Positions 54,305-63,143 of a stretch of DNA of 64,000 nt are shown here, piece by piece. Location: positions 1 through 64,000 of the forward strand of contig CAJOHJ010000003.1 of the NCBI GenBank assembly GCA_905234265.1, in the 5' to 3' direction. The position numbers and the translations under genes are program-made. The stretch's first letter is position 1, and every line of letters starts with the position of its first letter. The notes below the pieces were generated by a model. That model was given only the letters and a program-made list of their open reading frames with translations. It searched no databases and had not been told where the DNA came from. The stretch comes from an uncultured Prevotella sp. (lineage in GTDB: Bacteria; Bacteroidota; Bacteroidia; Bacteroidales; Bacteroidaceae).

Positions 54305-55020
54305 CAGTCGGCATCAGGGACTAAGTTTTCCACGTCGATGATATGCAGCTCGATGGCTCTGACAACCAGTCGGGTTGCATTGACACTTTCGTTGCCGGGA
54401 AAGAGCTTGTGTACCAATTCGTTCTGCCGTTTCTCAAGGCTTTTCACACCAAAGGGCATGCCGCGCAGAGTGGAAATCTGGTCCTTTGTGTAGCCCAGTG
54501 CGAGATGCCGCAGAAAGCGCTCGTCATATTCGTCGATTTCGTAGTTTATCAGTGCCTCCTGACGGGCAATGTGCTTTGCGACTGAGCTTTTGAAGCGCTC
54601 GACAATCTTTGACAGTATCGGCTGGTTGAACACCAGCTGCCTGCCTTCAAGCACCGAAGTCACGTCACGGCGGGTCAGCATTTCGCCGCTCTTGAGGATG
54701 ATGCCGTCGGCACCGGCGTCAAGAACATCAACCCACAGTTTCTCGTTGAGTATCTCGCCTGTGAAGATAAGCACTTTAACCTGCGAGTGCTTTTCCTTTG
54801 TCTGCCGGCACAGTTCCACGCCTATCGTTGTAGAGCCGCCAAGCCCCAAGTCCAGCAGCACAAGGTCGGGCAGCTGAGCGTCCATAAGCTTCCAATAGCC
54901 AGCTTCCGTGTCGGTAGTTCCAATGATTTCTGCCTCCGGAATGTCATTGTGTATGATGCCCTCGGTGCCTTTCAGCTCCAGAGGCACGTCTTCGACAATA
55001 ATTACTTTAAACGGTTTCAT
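54304..55020 (-). CDS. Response regulator with receiver and LuxR-like DNA-binding domain
   Basis: In this 238-aa protein the receiver domain (about 1-125) has the acidic pair E10-D11, the phosphoacceptor D57 (LVLLDLGLGG), the Thr in IFTGEI and a conserved Lys in IILKSGE. After a helical linker, the C-terminal part (about 165-230) has a helix-turn-helix-like segment LALGYTKDQISTLRGMPFGV with KSLEKRQNELVHKLF, of LuxR/NarL type but divergent. It overlaps the histidine kinase gene by 14 bases and the membrane protein gene by 4. Probably the partner of that kinase. Confidence 0.85.
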   Translation of the reverse strand: MKPFKVIIVEDVPLELKGTEGIIHNDIPEAEIIGTTDTEAGYWKLMDAQLPDLVLLDLGLGGSTTIGVELCRQTKEKHSQVKVLIFTGEILNEKLWVDVLDAGADGIILKSGEMLTRRDVTSVLEGRQLVFNQPILSKIVERFKSSVAKHIARQEALINYEIDEYDERFLRHLALGYTKDQISTLRGMPFGVKSLEKRQNELVHKLFPGNESVNATRLVVRAIELHIIDVENLVPDAD

Positions 55021-58000
55021 TATATGTTGGTAATGTTAAGGTTACAATATTCTCGTTAACTGAAATTCCACAGCTGCGGCGATGACTGCCCTCGCCAATG
55101 TCGCGCAATATCTGCCTGCAGCGCAGGAAGTCTAACTGGGAAAGACTGCCGGAAAGGCTGCAGCTGAAGACAATGTAGCCGTTGTCTTTGGCTGAAGCCC
55201 TGACGTCTTCGGGCCTAATGATGTCCTCCAGATATTGCAGCAGGGTCTCGTCGGCCAACACTGGGTGCTGGCAGAATGTGGTGCGCCTGATGTTCAGCTT
55301 CACCTGTTCTGTCTGGCGAATAGCCTGAAGACTGAGGGTTGCATACAGGTCGCGGTAGTAGGCGGTTATCTCAGCAAGGGAAGTACGGTCGTTGCCGTCT
55401 ATGGCCTGACGGATATACGTCGGATAGTACATTGTTTCATGCTTTAGCGTCGACAGGCAGTTGTCGAGGACGGCATTGACAACATGCAGCTTGTTCTCTT
55501 CTATTTCAAGGCGCCGCAGCTCGTCGTCAGCCATTTCTATTCTCGTCAGCTGTTCGCGCTCGCGGAAATATCTGTGCTGAAGGCGATGCCTGTAGTACAG
55601 AAGATAGTAGGCTGGCAATATCAGGGAGAAAATAATAATCAGAAGAATGACCGCAATTCGCTTGTTAACCTGCGACTGCTGCATCGTACGGCAATAGTCG
55701 GCCAGTGAACTGTCGGCAGACATTTCCTTGAATAGCAGGGTATACACCTTATTATTATATATATACCTCTGCCTGTCGTGCAATGCCAGCGACGCCACCG
55801 CACTGGTATTGCGGACGTTGAGCAGCGTATGGTAGTCGACGTCGACGCCTTCGTTGTACCAGATAACCTCAGGCGGTATCTGCGAAGCTGCGCCGACGCT
55901 CTGCAGAAGGGCATTGCCGCCAGGCACACTGCTCTTGTAGTAACGGTTTAGCAGGGCATAGCATGAGTCGGCATATCGGAGGGCTTTGTCGTATGAACCG
56001 TTGACGTTGCTGACGAATGCGGAGTCAGCATAGGCGCGCACAGTGGCGGTGCATGTCTGTGAATAGTCTGCAGAAGCCGCCTGGACGTCAGCGGCTGTTG
56101 ACGACAGTGACGAACCTGCAGAAAGCAGGAACAACAGAAGCAGACGTATAATGCCGTGAGGCAGGCGGAACGAGAAAGTACTGCCCTTGCCAGGACTACT
56201 GTCTACCGTCAGCTGGCAGACATGGAACAGCGGACTCATCTTACGGTATTTCTCAATGATGCCGCGACAGTTGATAAGTCCGAAGCCATGTTCGCCGACG
56301 ACTTTTCGCCTGAATATCTGCGACTGCTCTTCTTCTGTCATTCCCTTGCCGCTGTCGGAAACTGAGATTTCTACACTGTCTGCTGTGCTATGGGCAGAAA
56401 CGGCCACTTCCCCACCCTTGCCGGTAAACTTTCTGGCATTGTCGGCCAGGGTGTTAATCATAAACAACGTAAGCACACGGTCGGCCTTCACAACCGCATC
56501 CGTAGGCGTGACCGTCAGTGATATGCCTTTTTGCTCGAAGCTGGGCTTGCTGCGACTGATCATGTCAAAGAGCGGCTGTAGGGGGAAACTCTCGATGTGG
56601 AGACTCAGCTCTCCCTGCCGCAACTGTATCCAATGGGTAAGGAAATCGTTTTCTTCGTTGATGCTGTCAGTAAGTTCGCGGATATACTGCAGGCGTTCTG
56701 CATTCTGCTCATCAGTTGAAAGCCCACTGTCATCAAGCTTGTCGGTCTCATGCTTGATCCTGTCTATCAAAGGCAGTATGCTGACGGCAAGAGAAACTTT
56801 GGCACGCTGGTCAACGTGACGGCGCATACTGTTCAGTACGCGGTCTTTTGCAACTTCTATGTCCTCTTGCTTCTTTTCTAAAATGTCATCCAGCGGACTA
56901 TCATCTTTATGCCGCTTGTTGAGATAATTAAATAGCCAAAGCATCAACAGCAGCAGGACTATTGCCGCAATTACGGCATAAATCATCCAGTTCAGCTGCG
57001 AAACAGCCTCTTCCAAATGACCGGCACGAGCTTCCAGCTCGCGGTCTTGGCGCGTTTGTTCTTGCAGGCCAAGATATATCGTGCGGTTCTTGTCGCTGTT
57101 TTGCTTGTCGCCGATGGCTGCATAGGCTACTGACAGCTGCTCGCGGATACTTGCGACAAGGTCGGGAGCCTGGTTGATTATCGTATCAGAAAGGGCAAGC
57201 TCTAAATTCTCAAGGGCCTTAAGGTCGTCGCCCATGGCATGGTAGCAGGATGCCACAGTACGGTAGGCACCGGAAATCTGGTAAACGTCGCCATAGTCCT
57301 TAAACAACGACAATGCCTTCTCCGCCAAGGCCAGGCTGTCGGTATGTTCGGCCATGGCCTCTAAGGCTTGGGCCTCAAAATATGGATAGTCGCAGCGGCG
57401 GGCTATGGCAAGGCAGCGGTTAAGATAGTCCATCTCCTCCTCCATTATCTGCTGGGGACTTCCATCGGTAAGGATGCCGCCGGCACCGACATTGTAGAGG
57501 TAGTTCAGATATTGGGCTGTATCGCTGCGCACCACGTCAATTTCAAGATTACTCAATGCCTCGGCCGACTGGCGCTCCAAGCCTACATAATAATAATATG
57601 TGCTGTTGACAATGGCCAACTCGCTCTCGGCGTAGACAAGCCGTCGCTGCAGGCGAAGCGGAAGCTGGTCGCGCTCCTCGTTGATGCGGCTGAGGCAACT
57701 CATGGCACGTTCGCGGCACTCGTAGAACTCACGGTTGCGGGAACGACGCTGGCACAAGCGCATCTGCTGGACATAACAGACAAGCAGCTCTACCTGATTG
57801 TCTGTTATGTCTGGAATTTCATTCAGCAGCAGCTCTGCAGTGTCATAGTCCATCTTGGCCATGAAGACAAAAGCACGATTGTTGTCAAGCTCGGCTTCGT
57901 CATCAGGATGCTTAGACAGCGAAAACATTTGAGGACGCATCTGCTCACAACAATAAGCCTCTACAGAATCCAAGCTCCTGTAGTGGAATGCATATGCACG

Positions 58001-58180
58001 GTCGTTTAACTGCTGGAGCCTTGTGGATGGCTGGCTATGAAAGACATCGGAAAGACCACACATCCAAAGCAGCGCATTGACGGCAGCACTAAACGGAGGA
58101 AAGAGAAGATACAAAAAAAAAGCCATAAGAAGGAGCGACAAACATGCAATGCGCAAGCGATACCTTCTTATGGCTTTCAT
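55007..58180 (-). CDS. Large multi-span histidine kinase with TPR sensor and C-terminal DUF5113-like part
   Basis: A 1057-aa protein from the ATG at 58180, 17 bases after the eda stop; an in-frame ATG at 58216 lies inside eda and is less likely. Order: membrane helix (about 10-30); periplasmic TPR-rich region (NNRAFVFMAKMDYDTAELLL, AYRTVASCYHAMGDDLKALE); second helix near 400; cytoplasmic kinase part with candidate H-box RIKHETDKLDD and an ATPase domain (N box INTLADNARKF, G box SDSGKGMTEEE, HGFGLINCRGIIEKY); third helix near 685; a short periplasmic segment; fourth helix near 855; and a C-terminal region with a second KHET (STLKHETMYYPTYIRQ). It matches my recollection of DUF5112/DUF5113 kinases of Bacteroidetes. 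Signal unknown. Confidence 0.85.
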   Translation of the reverse strand: MKAIRRYRLRIACLSLLLMAFFLYLLFPPFSAAVNALLWMCGLSDVFHSQPSTRLQQLNDRAYAFHYRSLDSVEAYCCEQMRPQMFSLSKHPDDEAELDNNRAFVFMAKMDYDTAELLLNEIPDITDNQVELLVCYVQQMRLCQRRSRNREFYECRERAMSCLSRINEERDQLPLRLQRRLVYAESELAIVNSTYYYYVGLERQSAEALSNLEIDVVRSDTAQYLNYLYNVGAGGILTDGSPQQIMEEEMDYLNRCLAIARRCDYPYFEAQALEAMAEHTDSLALAEKALSLFKDYGDVYQISGAYRTVASCYHAMGDDLKALENLELALSDTIINQAPDLVASIREQLSVAYAAIGDKQNSDKNRTIYLGLQEQTRQDRELEARAGHLEEAVSQLNWMIYAVIAAIVLLLLMLWLFNYLNKRHKDDSPLDDILEKKQEDIEVAKDRVLNSMRRHVDQRAKVSLAVSILPLIDRIKHETDKLDDSGLSTDEQNAERLQYIRELTDSINEENDFLTHWIQLRQGELSLHIESFPLQPLFDMISRSKPSFEQKGISLTVTPTDAVVKADRVLTLFMINTLADNARKFTGKGGEVAVSAHSTADSVEISVSDSGKGMTEEEQSQIFRRKVVGEHGFGLINCRGIIEKYRKMSPLFHVCQLTVDSSPGKGSTFSFRLPHGIIRLLLLFLLSAGSSLSSTAADVQAASADYSQTCTATVRAYADSAFVSNVNGSYDKALRYADSCYALLNRYYKSSVPGGNALLQSVGAASQIPPEVIWYNEGVDVDYHTLLNVRNTSAVASLALHDRQRYIYNNKVYTLLFKEMSADSSLADYCRTMQQSQVNKRIAVILLIIIFSLILPAYYLLYYRHRLQHRYFREREQLTRIEMADDELRRLEIEENKLHVVNAVLDNCLSTLKHETMYYPTYIRQAIDGNDRTSLAEITAYYRDLYATLSLQAIRQTEQVKLNIRRTTFCQHPVLADETLLQYLEDIIRPEDVRASAKDNGYIVFSCSLSGSLSQLDFLRCRQILRDIGEGSHRRSCGISVNENIVTLTLPTYNETV

Positions 58181-58196
58181 AAGTCTAATAAATACT

Positions 58197-58865
58197 TTAA
58201 GCGCGAGCCTTGGCAATATAACCGAGTGCTTCCTTGCACTTGTCGGTTACATACTGCCAGTCGCCAGCCTTTACCTTGTCAGAGGGGAACAGCTTGGAAC
58301 CCATGCCAACGCAGAAGACACCGGCCTTGAACCAAGACTTGAGGTTCTCCTCTTCAGGAGCAACGCCGCCAGTAACCATTATCTTCGACCAAGGCATTGG
58401 AGCCATCAGACCCTTGATGAGGTTCGGACCAACCACGTCGCCGGGGAACACCTTGGTGAAGTCGCAACCGACCTCCTGTGCCTTGCCAATCTCTGACGGT
58501 GTGAGACAGCCAGGGCAGTATGTCACGCAACGACGGTTGCAGACGACTGCGATGTCGGGATTGAACAACGGACCAACAACGAAGTTGGCACCCAGCTGGA
58601 TATACAGCGATGCCGTAGGAGCATCGACGACACTGCCGATGCCGAGTGCCAGCTCAGGACATTCCGTATTGACCCACTTTGACAGCTCACCGAATACCTC
58701 GTGAGCGAAGTCGCCACGGTTGGTGAACTCAAAGGCACGGACGCCACCCTCGTAGCAAGCCTTAATGACGTTCTTGCAAACTTCTACATCCTTGTGATAA
58801 AACACAGGAACCATCGGTGCTTCGGCAATCTTTGCCATCACCTGAAACTTATCAAATTTTGCCAT
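58197..58865 (-). CDS. eda: 2-dehydro-3-deoxy-phosphogluconate aldolase
   Basis: Cleaves KDPG to pyruvate and glyceraldehyde 3-phosphate. The 222-aa class I aldolase has the catalytic E46 (AFEFTNRGD), the phosphate-binding [11 protein letters not shown] region, [11 protein letters not shown] and the Schiff-base K138 (DFTKVFPGD). [17 protein letters not shown] completes the barrel. It follows kdgK by 71 bases, so the two steps are encoded together. A two-component system gene starts 17 bases after its stop. Confidence 0.94.
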   Translation of the reverse strand: MAKFDKFQVMAKIAEAPMVPVFYHKDVEVCKNVIKACYEGGVRAFEFTNRGDFAHEVFGELSKWVNTECPELALGIGSVVDAPTASLYIQLGANFVVGPLFNPDIAVVCNRRCVTYCPGCLTPSEIGKAQEVGCDFTKVFPGDVVGPNLIKGLMAPMPWSKIMVTGGVAPEEENLKSWFKAGVFCVGMGSKLFPSDKVKAGDWQYVTDKCKEALGYIAKARA

Positions 58866-58888
58866 TGTGTGAATTGATTTATTGATTT

Positions 58889-58926
58889 AGTGAAGAGTGA
58901 AGCTAACCATCGCCCCACTCTTCACT
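58889..58926. promoter_or_regulatory. Inverted repeat between kdgK and eda
   Basis: AGTGAAGAGTG (58889-58899) and CACTCTTCACT (58916-58926) are exact reverse complements around a 16-nt loop. No T run follows, so partial termination or mRNA stability control is more likely than a full stop. Confidence 0.5.
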
Positions 58927-58936
58927 ATTAACTTCT

Positions 58937-59959
58937 TTAGCGCTGTACTCGGCCATTTGCATTACCACCTGCCAAAGACTCTACCTCATCAACACCAACC
59001 AGGTTGAAGTCACCGTTGATGGTGTGCTTCAGAGCAGAAGCAGCGACAGCGAATTCAAGAGCCTCGCCCTGTGTCGGCTTTGTCAGCAGGCCATGGATAA
59101 GACCACCAGAGAAAGAGTCGCCACCACCAACGCGGTCGATAATCGGATTGATTTCGTAGCGCTTTGACTGATAGAACTCCTTACCGTCATAGATAAGGGC
59201 TTTCCAGCCGTTGAATGTAGCAGAGAACGACTCACGCAGAGTGGAAACAACATACTTGAAGCCAAATTCTTCACGCATCTGCTTGAAAATTCCCTCATAG
59301 CCGGCTGCATCTGTCTGACCGCCCTCTACGTCTGCATCAGGCTTGAAGCCTAAGCAGAGTTCTGCGTCTTCCTCGTTGCCAATGCAAACGTCAACATACT
59401 GCATGAGAGGACGCATGATGCTAATGGCTTTTTCTGATGTCCACAGCTTCTTGCGGAAGTTAAGGTCTACAGACACGGTAACACCATGACGCTTTGCAGC
59501 CTCACAAGCAAGCTTTGTCAGCTCGGCAGCCTTATCGCTAATGGCGGGAGTTATGCCTGACCAGTGGAACCAAGCAGCACCTTCCATGATTGCATCGAAG
59601 TCGAAATCTTTAGGATCAGCTTCGGCGATGGAACTGTGTGCGCGGTCGTAGATTACCTTTGAAGGACGCATAGAAGCACCGGTCTCTGCATAGTAAAGAC
59701 CTACACGGTCGCCACCACGGGCAATGAAACGTGTATCAACACCATAACGGCGAAGAGCATTTACAGCAATCTGGCCAATCTCATGCTTTGGCAGCTTAGA
59801 AACAAAATAAGCCTCATGTCCATAGTTAGCAACGCTGACAGCAACGTTTGCTTCACCACCACCGGGGATGATGCGGAATGATTCACTCTGAATGAAACGG
59901 TCGTTTCCGTTAGGAGACAGGCGGAGCATAATCTCGCCTAAGGTTACAATTTTTGCCAT
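58937..59959 (-). CDS. kdgK: 2-dehydro-3-deoxygluconate kinase
   Basis: Phosphorylates KDG to KDPG. The 340-aa PfkB/ribokinase-fold enzyme has the start VTLGEIMLRLSPNGNDRFIQ, the substrate region PGGGEANVAVSVANYG, VDLNFRKKLW and the catalytic base D281 in RVGGGDSFSGG. Its genomic partner eda supports KDG rather than another sugar. Promoter at 60006-60039. Together with uxaB at 0.4 kb it belongs to hexuronate breakdown. Confidence 0.93.
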   Translation of the reverse strand: MAKIVTLGEIMLRLSPNGNDRFIQSESFRIIPGGGEANVAVSVANYGHEAYFVSKLPKHEIGQIAVNALRRYGVDTRFIARGGDRVGLYYAETGASMRPSKVIYDRAHSSIAEADPKDFDFDAIMEGAAWFHWSGITPAISDKAAELTKLACEAAKRHGVTVSVDLNFRKKLWTSEKAISIMRPLMQYVDVCIGNEEDAELCLGFKPDADVEGGQTDAAGYEGIFKQMREEFGFKYVVSTLRESFSATFNGWKALIYDGKEFYQSKRYEINPIIDRVGGGDSFSGGLIHGLLTKPTQGEALEFAVAASALKHTINGDFNLVGVDEVESLAGGNANGRVQR

Positions 59960-60005
59960 TTGTTTTAGTATTACAAAGTAAATATTAAAGTAGTTGTTAC
60001 TTTTG

Positions 60006-60039
60006 CAAAGATAAATATTTTTCCAAACATGAAATCAAA
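60006..60039 (-). promoter_or_regulatory. Promoter of kdgK
   Basis: On the minus strand, TTTG (60036-60039) and TATCTTTG (60006-60013) are 22 bases apart, 46 bases before the kdgK ATG. Confidence 0.55.
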
Positions 60040-60042
60040 AAA

Positions 60043-60069
60043 ACAGAAATATTTTTGCAATATTCCTGT
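60043..60069 (-). terminator. Terminator of the ilv-thioesterase operon
   Basis: ACAGAAATATT (60043-60053) pairs with AATATTCCTGT (60059-60069), 10 of 11 bases. On the minus strand TTTTTTGATTT follows. It is 21 bases after the thioesterase stop and directly upstream of the kdgK promoter. Confidence 0.75.
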
Positions 60070-60090
60070 TTTTTCAACTTTTAAAAGTTT

Positions 60091-60852
60091 TTAACGAAAA
60101 ATCATCCGGCTTCTACAGCACTCTGTACCATCAGAGCGAACGACTCTTACACTGTAGTCCTTATCAGAAGTCTGCTCTCTAAAGAAAGAGAGGTCGTCGC
60201 CTGCATGTGCTTCTGCAACATAAGCAATCTCAAAACGCGAGACAGCATGACTGCGATACCAGTCTAACGGCCACAAATCCAACACGTGTTCTATATATTT
60301 CACGCTGTTGACGTGACCGTTAATGTCTACATCGCTATAGTTTGTGGTAATTGTGCGCAACAATTCGGCGCTGTCAGACATTTTCACTCTCCCACCTTTC
60401 TGTATTGGACACTCTTTGTCAGGAAAAATCCAATCCTCTATTGCGCCGTCATTGATTGAATAGATGTCAGTCGGCTGGCGTGTCTCGGTGTCAATCATTG
60501 CCCAGATGCTTCGCCCATATCCATATACTTTGCGCTCTGACGGAGATGCTGGAGACGCGGCACCGACTACGGCAAAATTTCGAGAAGTAAAATAGCGCAT
60601 GGCGCTTTCCACCCACGTCTCTACATTGAACTTTGTATATTGCAGAGGCATTTCCGTCATTTCTATAGCCAGTCTCGAAAGCACCCATGAGCGTTTTATC
60701 TGCATGAGATACTTCATGCCAAAGCCGCGGTCAGTTGAGTGAAAATCTGCTGCATTCAGCATGTGATTACCCAAATGCCCCATAAAAAGCCGTCCACTGA
60801 AATCGCAGTGGAAAGGCTCTGCCATGAACTCGTAGCTGCCGACTTTATCCAT
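60091..60852 (-). CDS. Acyl-ACP thioesterase
   Basis: Hydrolyses acyl-ACP to free fatty acids. The 253-aa protein starts at 60852 (MDKVGSYEFMAEPFHCDF); this ATG overlaps the ilvN stop by 8 bases, while a longer frame reaches back inside ilvN. Two hotdog domains are visible: the first about 1-140 (GNHMLNAADFHSTDRGFG, LSRLAIEMTEMP, FNVETWVESAMRYFTSRNF), the second from about 165 with the NYSDVDINGHVNSVKYIEHV motif that carries the catalytic Asn/His of plant FatA/FatB-like enzymes. The location at the end of an ilv operon is one I recall from Bacteroides. Confidence 0.9.
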   Translation of the reverse strand: MDKVGSYEFMAEPFHCDFSGRLFMGHLGNHMLNAADFHSTDRGFGMKYLMQIKRSWVLSRLAIEMTEMPLQYTKFNVETWVESAMRYFTSRNFAVVGAASPASPSERKVYGYGRSIWAMIDTETRQPTDIYSINDGAIEDWIFPDKECPIQKGGRVKMSDSAELLRTITTNYSDVDINGHVNSVKYIEHVLDLWPLDWYRSHAVSRFEIAYVAEAHAGDDLSFFREQTSDKDYSVRVVRSDGTECCRSRMIFR

Positions 60853-61390
60853 GAACTTTCTCTCTTTCTTCAAGGAATTCGCTGACCTGCTCTTGCGTTC
60901 CACGAGTGACGGCGATGCGACCTGAACGGGTATACTGGAGAACACATCCGAAGTCGTTCAATGCATAATAAAGCGATATTATGTCTTCCGTGCGTCCGCT
61001 CTTCATCACGATGACGTATGTAGGGTTAACTTCTGTGATTTTAGCATCATGCCTGCGGATGGTACGGGAAATCTCTGGATTCTGAAGGACAAGGTCTGTC
61101 TGCAGCTTGTATAGTCCTGCTTCTCGGATAAACAGCTGGTCGTCTGTGAAATAATTAGCCTTCACAACATCTATCTTCTTCTCTATCTGCTTAGTGATTT
61201 TCTGAATCTGGTCTTCGTCGCTCCACGCCGTAATCGTATATTTGTGGACACCCTCAATGCTTGATGCTGACACATTCAGGCTCTCAATATTCACCTGGCG
61301 ACGCGTGAAAACGGCAGTAATCTGATTAAGAATACCAGCAATGTTTTCCGAATAAACTAATAATGTATATAATTTCTTGTTTTCTTCCAT
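60845..61390 (-). CDS. ilvN: Acetolactate synthase, small (regulatory) subunit
   Basis: Regulatory partner of IlvB, mediating valine feedback. In this 181-aa protein the N-terminal ACT domain (about 7-80) reads YTLLVYSENIAGILNQITAV and RRQVNIESLNVSASSIEGV. The C-terminal domain (about 85-175) contains ISRTIRRHDAKITEV and VLQYTRSGRIAVTRG. It is 27 bases after ilvB. The stop TAA lies within ATGGATAA, the start of the thioesterase. Confidence 0.94.
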   Translation of the reverse strand: MEENKKLYTLLVYSENIAGILNQITAVFTRRQVNIESLNVSASSIEGVHKYTITAWSDEDQIQKITKQIEKKIDVVKANYFTDDQLFIREAGLYKLQTDLVLQNPEISRTIRRHDAKITEVNPTYVIVMKSGRTEDIISLYYALNDFGCVLQYTRSGRIAVTRGTQEQVSEFLEEREKVHG

Positions 61391-61417
61391 AGCAATGGCA
61401 AATTATTCACTTTTCAC

Positions 61418-63121
61418 TTAAACCTCCAGCATCATGTCATTGACATTCATTCCCGGCGGCGTCATTGGCAGCACGTTGTCGTCCTCAAGTATAGCACACT
61501 CAAGGATATACGGTCCTTTTGTATTCAGCATCTTCTCTATTGCCTTAGGAAGATCCTTGCGGTCAGTTACAGCCTCGTATGCTATTCCATAGCCCTTTGC
61601 TATCATCTCGTAGCATGGATTCATCATCTTGGTAAACGACTTTCGACGCAACCAGAACATGTCTTGCCACTGTCGGACATTACCCAGATAATTGTTGTTC
61701 AGCAAAATCATCTTTACAGGTGACTGTTGCTCCATTATTGTACCCAACTCTTCGATACACATCTGGAAACCGCCGTCACCCATGAAGCAACACACAGTAC
61801 GGTCTGTTGCAAAAGTTGCGCCGATGGCTGCTGGCATGCCGTAGCCCATTGTTCCCAATCCGCCACTCGTACAAATGCTTCTCTTTTGCGGATATTTGAA
61901 ATACCTGGTTGCAAACAGCTGGTTCTGTCCCACATCAGTCACGAGAACAGTGCCTTCCGGAGCTTGCTCTGCAACAGCATTCACTACTTCACCCATCAGC
62001 AGCGGTCCTTGCTGTGGGTGGATGGCTGGTTCTATGACTTTTTCGCGTTCCTTTGCATCCAAAGCCTTAAAAGAGTTGCGCCATTCCTCGTGTTTGGCGT
62101 CTTTAATCAATGCGGTGATAGCTGGGAGAGACTCCTTACAGTCGGCAACGACAGCAACATCAGTCTTAACATTCTTGTCTATCTCGCTTTTGTCGATGTC
62201 AAGATGTATAATCTTTGCCTGCTTGGCGTACGTCTTGAGGTTGCCAGTGACTCTGTCGCTGAAACGCATGCCAATAGCAATAAGAACATCACATTCCTGC
62301 TCCTTAAGATTAACGGCATAGTTGCCATGCATTCCCAGCATTCCTACGTTAAGATAGTGGTTTGAAGGAAGTGCACTCAGGCCGAGCATGGTACGCCCTG
62401 CAGGGATGTCGGCTTTCTCCAGAAATGCCTTAAGCTCCTCCTGGGCATTGCCAAGTTCCACGCCCTGTCCTACAAGTGCCAACGGACGCTTGGCATTGTT
62501 AATAAGCTCAGCGGCTTGTTTGACACAGTTTTCGTCAAGCTTAGGATAGGCCACATAAGAACGGACAAAATCGACTTTCTTTGGCTCCCACTCTATTTCC
62601 TCTACTTGGGCATTACGTGGAAAGTCAAGGACAACAGGACCAGGACGGCCGCTACGTGCAATATAGAAAGCACGGCTCACAGCCCATGCAATGTCTTCTG
62701 CATGACGTATCTGATAGCTCCATTTTGAGATAGGCTGGGCAACGCCAACAAGGTCGACCTCCTGAAAAGCATCAGTACCCAATGCTGAGATAGCCACCTG
62801 ACCGGCAATAACCACCATTGGCGTGGAGTCCATCATTGCATCGGCAACTCCCGTAAGGGTGTTTGTGGCACCAGGGCCGCTTGTCACCAATGCAACGCCC
62901 ACGTCGCCAGAAACCCTGGCATATCCCTCGGCAGCGTGAGTAGCGGCCTGCTCATGGCGCACAAGGATGTGGTCAAAGCACTTCTTTTCCCCTCGTGTAT
63001 AGTCAAACAAAGCGTCATACACAGGCATTATGGCACCTCCGGGATAGCCGAAAATGGTCTTAACTCCCTCCGCCTGCAATGCCCTCATCAAGGCTTTTGC
63101 CCCTGTTATCTTTTCTTTCAT
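61418..63121 (-). CDS. ilvB: Acetolactate synthase, large (catalytic) subunit
   Basis: TPP- and FAD-dependent condensation of two pyruvates (or pyruvate and 2-oxobutyrate). Start at 63121 (MKEKITGAKALMRALQAEG); a longer frame reaches within 7 bases of the ilvD stop, leaving less space. The protein is 567 aa. It has the TPP-activating Glu region RHEQAATHAAEGYARVSG, the N-terminal GYPGGAIMPVYDALFD and the TPP/Mg2+ motif MGDGGFQMCIEEL through NNNYLGNVRQWQDMFW. It sits between ilvD (22 bases) and ilvN. Confidence 0.96.
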   Translation of the reverse strand: MKEKITGAKALMRALQAEGVKTIFGYPGGAIMPVYDALFDYTRGEKKCFDHILVRHEQAATHAAEGYARVSGDVGVALVTSGPGATNTLTGVADAMMDSTPMVVIAGQVAISALGTDAFQEVDLVGVAQPISKWSYQIRHAEDIAWAVSRAFYIARSGRPGPVVLDFPRNAQVEEIEWEPKKVDFVRSYVAYPKLDENCVKQAAELINNAKRPLALVGQGVELGNAQEELKAFLEKADIPAGRTMLGLSALPSNHYLNVGMLGMHGNYAVNLKEQECDVLIAIGMRFSDRVTGNLKTYAKQAKIIHLDIDKSEIDKNVKTDVAVVADCKESLPAITALIKDAKHEEWRNSFKALDAKEREKVIEPAIHPQQGPLLMGEVVNAVAEQAPEGTVLVTDVGQNQLFATRYFKYPQKRSICTSGGLGTMGYGMPAAIGATFATDRTVCCFMGDGGFQMCIEELGTIMEQQSPVKMILLNNNYLGNVRQWQDMFWLRRKSFTKMMNPCYEMIAKGYGIAYEAVTDRKDLPKAIEKMLNTKGPYILECAILEDDNVLPMTPPGMNVNDMMLEV

Positions 63122-63143
63122 TTCAAATCTTCTGACCTGTGAT

